DNA of 64,000 nt from Blastomyces gilchristii SLH14081 (lineage: Eukaryota > Ascomycota > Eurotiomycetes > Onygenales > Ajellomycetaceae). The notes under the pieces are model-generated. The model made no database searches and was not told where the DNA came from. It saw only the letters and a list, made by a program, of their open reading frames with translations. How positions within the stretch are numbered: the first letter of the stretch is position 1; the number at the start of each line of letters is the position of its first letter. Location of the stretch: contig NW_003101678.1 in NCBI RefSeq assembly GCF_000003855.2, positions 619,493 through 683,492 on the forward strand, read 5' to 3'. A program made the position numbers and the translations under genes. Of this stretch, positions 55,812 through 64,000 are shown piece after piece.

Positions 55812-56589
55812 CCGCGTTAGCAGTAATTAAAACTGATTGCGAAGCCATTAGGCAATAATTAATTCTGCCTCAAAAGTGCCAGTTGCCTTCATTCTTACGC
55901 AAGAAATCTGAATCCGCCAGTACCTTTCCGTGAACTCATGATAAGCACTTTCATGATATCCAACTCTAGATATAGAACATCGTATCCTTCAGGTTTAGGT
56001 GGATCTGCACATCATCGGCACTAGGCTGCGCCGGCTCCGAACAATGATATGCGTTCACACTTGTTTGGACTGTCTTGGACAGAGCGTGTTGGTGAGAACT
56101 GGGGTATATAATCATTGCAAAGATAAACGGGCACTTCGCCTCACTGTGGTGTCATTCATGGGAAATCAGAGACACTCTTTGAACGGACATTAAGAAGCGG
56201 AAAATTGATCCATATAAATAGAGCGGCGCGCTCGGCCACCCCATTATTGTAACTTCTAGGAGCCCGCACGGCCCTGAAAGTATCGCGGAACTGCATTGTG
56301 GTGGTGTCTGCTTTACGGTTAAGCATGTCAATCATTGCTCCGCACTGTGACACTCTAGCAAGCCAATTACAATTCAATGGAGAGGGTGCGTCCCGTTTGA
56401 TCGGATATGAGCCAAGAAGCTAAGCCCCGCTCAGTCATGCGGTTCGGCGGCGGCAGAGAGTTGGCATGCGGTGTGGGTTAAAACCAGCCTGGCATCCTTG
56501 GAGAGACGAAAGTGGCTGGCGACCTCTCCTAGAAGTGTTTCTGCCTGCTCGAAGTCCCAACTGAAAGCAATGTCTCTACCCTACCCTTG
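55812..56589. other. Intergenic, nothing clear
   Basis: 780 bp; short open frames only, no motif. Confidence 0.3.
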
Positions 56590-57128
56590 TTCCAGGCTCT
56601 TGTCTTAAACGATGCGGAGGTTAGAAAGGATCTCTGGCACTACAAAGGCTCGGAAATTGACTTTGTCAAGTTGCTTCGCTCGGTTTCCAATCTGCAGACG
56701 CAACTTGAAGTCCAAAACCGCCTGATGTTCCACCGAGAGACTGCTGCGAGAATATCCAAGCAATAAAGCACTCCCGGATCAGCAGGCTACAAGAATCAAA
56801 CATTTTCTTTGATTCGTGTTTGAGGCGATGTGATACAAGCAGAAGATCACAGCTCCGCACCCTCGACTGCTCATCACTGAAACTTTGTAGGCTTTCATAC
56901 ACCATCCATGAAATAGTCGAATTGTCCTCTCAGGCCTTTGAATTCCTCGTTGGGAATGCCAAAGATTTTGTGAACCAGCGCGGCCTGGAGTTACTTCTTT
57001 GCAGGGACAACATTAATAAGGTGGTGCTCGGCGACTTCAACCCGGAGAATGAGGATGAATTTGAGAAGTTCCTGACAAGTTTGTCATCTATTCACCTGAA
57101 TACCGTTGGCTACAAAACTAAAGAATGA
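56590..57128 (+). pseudogene. Remnant of a helical (coiled-coil-like) hypothetical gene
   Basis: Reads FQALVLNDAEVRKDLWHYKG, SEIDFVKLLRSVSNLQTQLE and QNRLMFHRETAARISKQ up to TAA 56764-56766, and resumes two bases out of frame as HSRISRLQESNIFFDSC, LSYTIHEIVELSSQAFEFLV and LCRDNINKVVLGDFNPENED to a stop at 57126-57128. Heptad-like leucines suggest coiled coil. Family not recognised; the frame change and missing start suggest a pseudogene. Confidence 0.5.
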
Positions 57129-58602
57129 AAAAGCATATATAGAACTATGCCTTGCTCAGTGAAAATGTGTGACACCTTCCAGTCATCAAGTCACAAGAGA
57201 GCTGGCTGCTGATGTTCAGCAGCAAGAAATTGAGATTCTGTGACCACTCAAGCGCGCCCGCGCAGAGGAGAGATTTGTCAAGAATGAAGAGATAAGACAT
57301 GAGAGACTCATTGCATTATGTACAGTGAAAATTACTAACAACTTAGTAGAAATTCAATATATGTATTCAAACAGTTCTAGAAGTCACATTTCACTCTTGA
57401 GTGACTTTCTCTCAGATGCAGTCTGCACCAGCTGTCAGTGAGATATGGAAAGAAGTTTAGATGAGCTCACAACTGATTGTCTTACTACTCTGTCTAAAGA
57501 TTCAATACAAGATATATTCATCACTTTATGAGTTGGCCAGGAGGCGGGACTTTGAATAAATGATATCTTCAAGCTTGTTCTGAAGTGGTGATTCTTACTC
57601 ACTCATGAAGGACTCTAAATTGATATCTCTTTGAGACACGACTGGTGCTGTACTCTGATTTCTTATCCCACTTTCAAAGTAGTTTCTCCGGGGTGTTCAG
57701 GTCAAAGACAGTAATTAACATGTCTCTATCTATTACTCAGGTATCTTTCTCAGTGATGGGAAATAAGTGACTTGACAGATATTCTTTGCTTCCGCTCAAT
57801 GCAAGCTTGTCACACTATTATACAGCTTCATTAGTTTTGATAGGAAGAACAGATCTTTTTTTTTCAACACTCACTTTGGAATCTGAATGTGCGGACATAT
57901 CCTGATGATCTCATGAGTTGTCAGCAACTGGAAAACAAGCTAGCCTCCATTAGATACATATGTCTTAAATAAGGCCTATTTTCTGAGTATGGCATACACA
58001 GATGCTCAGCAGGGTGCTCCGATGACAGCAAGAGTAGTCAAGGAGTAAAGGCCTAACTTCATATTTTTGTCTGTAAGTGCACAAACAGCACAAATTATAT
58101 TGACAAATGCTGCTTAGGATACCTTGGTGTTTCTGGTTGCTGCCAGATAGCCAATTTATTTCATGTTGGCTTGGAATTCTTCATTCGAATATTTTTGAAA
58201 AGCCCCGCCATGCGAGAGCAGTCGCGCGTGAGGGGCTCATGACGTCGTAGCCGTTGGGCAGCATTGACTGCCACCGTTTTGGGCTGACAATAGCATGGTG
58301 AGCCAGATCCGCCTCAGCAGGGGTTATTACTCAAATTTTATTAGGCACCATACCCAGCCCAATAAAGTGCTGTCCCCACCCTGGTCACGATCTCAGGCTT
58401 CCGCATCCATGGATATTCATACGTTACTGTCCGGGCCGCATCCATCCGAAACTCTAATTCAAGCTCAACCGAAGCTCTCGACGTGTTATCACACCGTGTA
58501 CTTTATCTTTGCGTGAGAATCTTGCTCTTTTCCTCATTCTCCACAAATTGACCCCGTCACCCGACTTCCTTTCATTCCAACTAGCGATATTTTTCCCTGG
58601 TC
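57129..58602. other. Mixed spacer, partly AT-rich
   Basis: 57,290-57,660 is CpG-poor and looks repeat-derived; 58,200-58,600 has normal composition and probably carries the promoter of the kinase gene that follows. No gene seen. Confidence 0.35.
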
Positions 58603-59514
58603 ATGGTTGAGCCCGTTAGGGAATCCGTGAAGCAGGTGGATCCGTCCAGATGGCTTATTGGCAGCCTCATGCTTCGTCGCTCGAGCTTCGCTTCTGACAC
58701 TGCCACCTGGAAAGATGATGGCGACAATTCGAATTACACGCTCATGGACGCGCCTACTCCCCGACCACCTACAACCCCTTTGCCACCGAACGATCCCCAT
58801 CTTGCCCTGGTATACGATGCTGGCGATAGCTCCGCAGTATGGTCCATCGGGCATAACGCGTTCTGCAAAGTCAAATTGATCGTTCGGGGTACAACTCCTG
58901 AAGTCGCCACGTTGGAGTTTCTTCACAGTCAGCGAACAAGAGGATTTGAGGTTCCAAAAATTTTACACTATGTCGAATGCGGCGATCGGTACTACCTGTT
59001 TATCAGCAAAATACCCGGTCGGACTCTGATGCAGGCATGGCCTAATCTTAATGCGTATTGGAGAGAGTACTATGTGAAAGCTATCATGGAAATCTGCAAG
59101 AATCTTGCAGATTGGAAAGGACACATGCTTGCTGGCGTTGACGGTAAATCCGTTCCTGAGCAATACCTCATTAAGGATGGAGCGGCCAAAGACTACAGCC
59201 CCATGAATCTACAGAAAGCATGCGAGGAGATAGGCATGGACTGTTCGAACTTCGTATTTTACCACGCCGATCTTGGTCCAGGGAATATCATCGTCGAAAA
59301 TGACCCAAAATCCGGGGCAATTGGCATCATTGATTGGGAAACAGCGGGTTATTTCCCTCGAGGTTGGGTAAGAACTAAGTTTCGAATCTCCTCTGGAATG
59401 AACCTTGGCGCCGATGTCACTGAGCCTACCTCATGGAGATCTAAAGTCCAAAAATTACTCGGGGACCAAGGATTTGAAGATTACTCTAACGCGTGGCAGC
59501 TATGGTGGTATTAA
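58603..59514 (+). CDS. APH-type kinase family protein (choline/aminoglycoside kinase fold)
   Basis: A single exon of 303 residues from ATG 58603 (catggTTG context after a pyrimidine-rich leader). The N-lobe has VWSIGHNAFCKVKLIVRGTT and PEVATLEFLHSQRTRGFEVP (lysine and conserved Glu of the APH fold), then YYLFISKIPGRTLMQAWPNL. The catalytic loop is FYHADLGPGNIIVEND (HxDxxxxN, about 217-227) and the metal-binding Asp lies in IGIIDWETAGYFPRGWVRTK. All active residues are present, so an active small-molecule kinase is possible, though the substrate is unknown; fungi carry many such genes and few are characterised. It is the only intact member among the kinase-fold genes in this repeat-rich part. 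The C-terminus (WQLWWY) is complete for the shorter type. Confidence 0.82.
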   Translation: MVEPVRESVKQVDPSRWLIGSLMLRRSSFASDTATWKDDGDNSNYTLMDAPTPRPPTTPLPPNDPHLALVYDAGDSSAVWSIGHNAFCKVKLIVRGTTPEVATLEFLHSQRTRGFEVPKILHYVECGDRYYLFISKIPGRTLMQAWPNLNAYWREYYVKAIMEICKNLADWKGHMLAGVDGKSVPEQYLIKDGAAKDYSPMNLQKACEEIGMDCSNFVFYHADLGPGNIIVENDPKSGAIGIIDWETAGYFPRGWVRTKFRISSGMNLGADVTEPTSWRSKVQKLLGDQGFEDYSNAWQLWWY

Positions 59515-59729
59515 AGCTGGATCTACGTGTACGGGAGCGTATTGAGTGTTAGGTGAAATAGATTCTTTGGTCTGCTCTTTTATAACAAATGTTGACATCT
59601 CCTTGTAAGCGCCTTGACGAAATAGTCCCCCATCCACCACAGACTCATCCACGGCGTTCGATGCTATTCTTCTATAAGTGAAGGATAGTCAGTAACAGTT
59701 AAAATTCCCAGCCCAGTGGAACTTCTACC

Positions 59730-60080
59730 TTGCGTCGCATTTTGCCCTTAAATTACTTGAGGAAGCGGGCGGTTGCATTTGGTTCCATCCTTTTTCGTTC
59801 CTTGGCAATGGGTGCTACCCGTGATGTTGTTGTACCCACACGCCGGACAGTTAACCGAATTAACAAGCTCGATGAACATGATGGCCGCCATGTTGGAAAA
59901 CTTTCGTCGTATGCGACTGTATGCTGGATCCTAGATGGTCAAAAAGCCGCTGTCAAGGGAATCGAGGGCTTTGGCTTACGCAAGATTTCTGTACCAGAAG
60001 GATCTAGGTCAGAAGGTAAGCTCAGGCGCTTGAAGGAGATCTTGAACCATGAGCTCTTTGAAAGGGATTATCATCAGTGA
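59730..60080 (+). CDS. Hypothetical basic protein
   Basis: A 116-codon open frame, MRRILPLNYLRKRAVAFGSI ... HELFERDYHQ, rich in Arg and Lys. I do not recognise it. It lies downstream of the intact kinase gene, has no clear splice sites and may be a fragment or chance frame. Confidence 0.3.
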   Translation: MRRILPLNYLRKRAVAFGSILFRSLAMGATRDVVVPTRRTVNRINKLDEHDGRHVGKLSSYATVCWILDGQKAAVKGIEGFGLRKISVPEGSRSEGKLRRLKEILNHELFERDYHQ

Positions 60081-60787
60081 AGTTTGTTCCCCTTGTTATG
60101 TTTTCGATCTCACCCACACCACTTAAACTCATTTACAAGCAGCTTCATTCTCTAAACAATGCACTCTGTTTGCATGATCCCTTGTCTGCCTCATTAGTGT
60201 TGTCATGTGCATGATTCTACCAATTGATCTCAGCCGAATCCAATCAGCATACATAATTGTTGCGTGGTCGAGATTCGCGCACTTCTAGACTAGCCAATTG
60301 TCAAGTGCCATGTAAACTCCACCTGGAGGGGAAGCAACGTGGCGGTTAAATTTAGTGTCCAGAAGCTGCCTCTGAGGATTCAACCTGTCCCTGCCCATCA
60401 GGCATACCAACAAGCTTCCTGAGGGAATTTAAGCTGTTATACACAGGAAATTGAATATGATCCTGGTCTAGCGGATTTCACTGCCTATGAGACCCCTGTA
60501 CCTACCCACCGCGGGGTTTGCATGTGCTTCTGATTGGCGCGACCGGGAAGGTGTGGATGCTGAACCCCAGATTATGGACGGAACGGGCCGGAAGGCAACT
60601 TCCCGCGGATGACGTTTTTTCCTTCAGTCATGTCTGGCACAGATCGCGGGAACTCTCGGAGCCTGGGCAGAATCCTCAGACAAACAGAGGATCGCCCATG
60701 GCCAATCAGGGAGTCATCTCGTTAACCAATCAGCAGCTGCCAAAGTCCGGTCCGGTCGGTCCTATCCGGTCTGCTGGGCTTTACTTG
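60081..60787. other. Intergenic; possible dinucleotide-binding remnant
   Basis: An open frame near 60,518 begins HVLLIGATGKV, which looks like the glycine-rich start of an NmrA/epimerase-type Rossmann fold, but the rest does not follow the family. Probably a truncated remnant at the edge of the AT-rich block. Confidence 0.3.
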
Positions 60788-60802
60788 CAGGAAGCAGAAA
60801 AC

Positions 60803-60880
60803 TTGACCTCGCTAAGTGCGCCACTTGACCTCGTTATGTAAGCTGACCTCGCAAATGTGGCCTGTGCACTATCTGACCTC
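60803..60880 (+). repeat. Iterated TTGACCTCG words
   Basis: TTGACCTCG at 60803-60811 and 60825-60833, TGACCTCG at 60844-60851 and TGACCTCA at 60874-60881, spaced 18-30 bp, with similar GTG/GCC spacers. They lie exactly at the border to the AT-rich block, as subterminal repeats of a DNA transposon would. Confidence 0.6.
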
Positions 60881-60884
60881 AGTC

Positions 60885-63800
60885 AATACATCTTTTCTTG
60901 TAATTTGAAACCACTCAATTATTTATCATCAATTCTGTAATCAATTTTTAATTAATTATAAAACAATTTTTAATTGATTGTAAAATAATTCTTCTCTTAT
61001 TATAACTTTTTGTGGCAGGCTGCGTCTGATCAATTATATAGACTATTTTATTACACTTCACAGATTTCTATCACTTCAATTCTCAGTCACTGATTCTTAG
61101 CTGAAAATCTATGAAATTTCTATTCTTTCACTCTGAAGCTTTACTATGTATAAAAACCTCTATTCTTCTGTCTCAAAGTTTCACTGTGTATATTATTACA
61201 TACATATATAAATATTCACTCTGATTACTAATTCTCACACTTTCTCTTTCTTTTCTTCTCTAATATTTTTCACTTTGTTATATAAGATCTATAAATATTA
61301 TACTGATCTATTCAGTGTAGATCTCTTACACTTGAAAAATATTTATTATCTTCTTATTAGAAATGATTACTTACTAAGATATCTGAATATATAATAATAT
61401 ATAAGAAATAGAGAAATAGTTAAATAGTTAAGTAGATATTAAGTCTTCAGATAAAAGCTTACTTATCAGTCACTCTGACTTTGTAATAAGATCTTACAAA
61501 GAGAATATCAGTGAAAGATCTGAAAGTTCTGATATTATAAATGTATAAGATATTTATATAATTACACTTCTTCTGATTTCATAGATATTATATATTCAAT
61601 AATTAATATAATTATATTTAATAATAATATAAAAGAACTCTTGTATAATGTGATGAAATCAAAGCAGTGACTAGTCAGCAATGTTATGTAGAGATAGTTG
61701 TTTAAGAAGCTGTATAAGTGAGCTTGACTATCTTGCTTAAATAATGAGCTTGTAGACTACAGAGTTATTATGAGAATATCATAGATATAATACTTAGTAT
61801 ACTAAGAAGATTATATGAGATATATAGTAACTCTTATATATATTTCAGTAGAAGAAAAACAAATCACTGCTTCTTTGATAAGAAGTCAGCATCTAGTTAT
61901 TCTATATAGATAATGAGCAGATACTCTTCTCTCATTTCATAAGTAAGAATAGCTGAAGTAATATCTCAGCAGTATCTTATTATTAAGAAAGAGTAATCTA
62001 CTGATCTTATATAGAAGTGAGATTCTTATATTCATTAATCAGATCTTTCTATAATATATCTGAATAATGTTATAGAGTGATTGAAAACTGATTTAAATAA
62101 AATGAAATTATTCATATAAAAGTAATAAGCTGTGTGAAATTACAGTGAGATCTTGATACTGCTGAGAGTATGATAATATTCTTCTCTTTAAAAGCATAGT
62201 TCTGATATTCTTAAGATTACTGAATTAGAAATTATCTTTATTATATAGCAACAGTTATCAACTAATTGACAGTATATATACTGCATGTGATATAAAGAAA
62301 TAGATGAGTTTTTCTACTGACTGTGTAGATCTTTCTTTTCTCATCTTCATTTAAATTAAATGCATGATAAGTGAGTTCCTTATATATTAATTTAAAATAT
62401 GAAAAATATAGTTAATAAGTGACTTACAGATCTCTTAATATATTCTGTTCTATATATAAAATTCTCTGCAAAAGTGATGTATTTTTAGAGATAAAGCTAA
62501 TAGTAGTGACAGGATTTTTTGAAAAGATCTCTCTTCTTTATGAAACATTTTTCTTTTTCTTCTCTTAATTATAATAGTGAGTGCATGAGAGTATTATTCT
62601 TAAAGAATAATAAAGAGCTTATTCTGACATTTTCTAGTAAGTAATAAATGTCTTTATGATGCAGCTGCAGCCTTCATGACTGTTAAGAAAGTCAGGTTGA
62701 AGATGAAGACAGCAGTGTTAATGAACTGCAGAAGCACTGCTTTCATTGTCACATCTTCTTCTGCTTCTCTTGCAGCTGTGATGATAGTTGCTGTGCCTTG
62801 CAGTGAGATATTATTTCTTCTACCAGCTGATGCATCTGTGCTCAGTCTGTTCTCTGCTTCTCTCACTGCTGTTGTGACACTGTCTCTCCTCTCAGTTAAT
62901 ACAGTGACATATGACTCTGTGTGATCATTCAGAGAGAAACTCAGAGAGAGCTTGATTCTAGAGACAGTGACTTCAAGAAGCTCAATCTGTAGTTTCTCTT
63001 TCACAGCACACTCAAGCCCTGCTCAGAATACTGCTGAGTTGAGTTTACAGAGTTTCACAGTTTCTTCATCTTCTCTCTATGAAGAGGCTTCAGTGCAGTC
63101 TCTGACTGATACTGCTATTTATCTACACTGTATCAAGCAGCTGAAGAAGAAGGGAATTTTATACACTTATTTCTTCTCTCACTTTCATTATTTCTGTTAT
63201 ATCTGTAACAATGACTTCTGTCTCTCTGTAAGTATTATTCTACAGAAAGACATTGTATCAGCTCTGATAAGAAGTCTAGATACTCAAGCAGTACAGAGTA
63301 AGAGTCTCAGAGCTTCAAGTATTGATAAATTCTGTCAAGACTGAAAAGATCTCTCTTACTTATCTGTAAAAGAAGGTGAAAGCATGAATCTCTGAGATAA
63401 AAAAACATCTCAGAATAACTGATCTCAAGAAGAGATTAGTCAGCACTGCTGTTAAAAGTGTCACAGAGATTAATTACTAATTGAAGAGAATTTCACTTCA
63501 ATTGAAGCAGATAACTGAGATGCTTTATAAGTTAATAAGTTAATATTTTTATACATTTCTCATGCTCTTCTGTGATACTGCAGTGCTAACTTTTCAGTAG
63601 ATAAAGATATCAGTGTCAGAGACTTTAACAGTGAAGAATGAGTTTAATAAGAGTGTGATTATTAATAAGTAGACTCTGATCTCTCTTTTTACTTTTTTAA
63701 TAAGCTGTGACTCTATTAGAATAGCAGCAGTCTGTGAATTGATAATATTAATCTTTTTATTAATTTTCAATATCTCTTTTCTCTAACTGCTTTAGAAATT

Positions 63801-64000
63801 TTATACTTATATAATCTCATTAAACTTCTAAAAAACTCTTTGAGAGAAAATAGAAGAAGAGTGCTATAGAGTCTATAAGATATCAGCTCATCATTACAAG
63901 ATTATCTTTAAAAAACTCTTTAGAAAAAATAAGAAGTCTTAAGTAATATTTCTTATTTAACATCTTTGACATGTAACAGAGTAATCTCTACTAGCTGTCT
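60885..64000. repeat. AT-rich, CpG-depleted eroded repeat block (continues off the edge)
   Basis: More than 3.1 kb with almost no CpG and many TA-rich stretches, like the body of the copia element. Two overlapping open frames at 62,654-63,344 (one per strand) are Ser/Thr/Leu-rich with no family signature. It is probably a mutated transposon of unknown class; no LTR or inverted terminal repeat is visible within the window. Confidence 0.6.

Noticed and set aside
62654..63344. Opposed open frames in the right AT-rich block as genes
   Set aside because: Ser/Thr/Leu-rich, overlapping on both strands, with the same CpG-free composition as the surrounding repeat; no family features.
1..64000. tRNA, rRNA or CRISPR features
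   Set aside because: I looked for tRNA B-box-like words and 5S-like sequence by eye and found no convincing match; CRISPR arrays are not expected in a fungal nuclear genome and no spaced direct repeats of that kind were seen. A tRNA scan would be decisive.

Overview
The window is nuclear DNA of a filamentous ascomycete. Genes are dense, with short introns (mostly 60-80 bp, GT..AG, typical fungal donors such as GTAAGT and GTATGT). The proteins are of Eurotiomycete type: an AreB-like GATA factor with a C-terminal coiled coil, RRG7, MED21, a SERINC/TMS1 protein and a DUF3431 protein. The repeats are strongly AT-rich and almost free of CpG. A dimorphic-fungus lineage of the Onygenales (Ajellomycetaceae) fits best, but that is inference; no species can be named from the sequence alone.

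Layout. 1-12.4 kb is a conserved core: the tail of a mitochondrial dehydrogenase kinase; a divergent pair encoding the two subunits of a stand-alone biotin-dependent acyl-CoA carboxylase; a BLOC-1 subunit; the mismatch-repair MutL homologue PMS1; and a serine incorporator. 12.4-21.1 kb mixes an eight-exon MFS transporter, lineage-restricted genes (a small membrane protein, an Est1-type domain protein, a small hypothetical), a broken hypothetical gene and a seven-codon ubiquitin fragment. 22.7-43.9 kb is again core: the GATA factor with alternative upstream exons, a single-pass cysteine-rich surface protein, type II PI 4-kinase, an HLTF/RAD5-like SNF2-RING ATPase, MED21 divergent from RRG7, a small four-helix membrane protein and a DUF3431 type II membrane protein.

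44.1-49.8 kb is one complete Ty1/copia LTR retrotransposon on the minus strand, with 116-bp LTRs differing at one base and a perfect 5-bp target duplication. Its interior is eroded to AT-rich, CpG-free sequence, and a 0.5-kb candidate MITE sits inside it. 49.8-58 kb is a graveyard of accessory genes: a Thr/Asn-repeat protein, an APH-type kinase with an internal deletion, a frameshifted SAM methyltransferase, a protein-kinase fragment and a coiled-coil remnant. An apparently intact APH-type kinase follows at 58.6 kb. From about 60.8 kb to the end the window is a second AT-rich repeat block entered through iterated TGACCTC words.

How it fits together. The first 43.9 kb carries housekeeping metabolism, DNA repair, transcription and membrane genes with independent promoters. 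The last 20 kb is a repeat-rich compartment where small-molecule and protein kinase-like families accumulate and decay. No unambiguous new multi-gene system was seen. The most unusual features are the divergent acyl-CoA carboxylase pair, the GC-AG intron plus 16-nt microexon in the MFS gene, the retrotransposon whose LTRs stayed GC-rich while its body was destroyed, and the series of independently broken kinase and methyltransferase genes.
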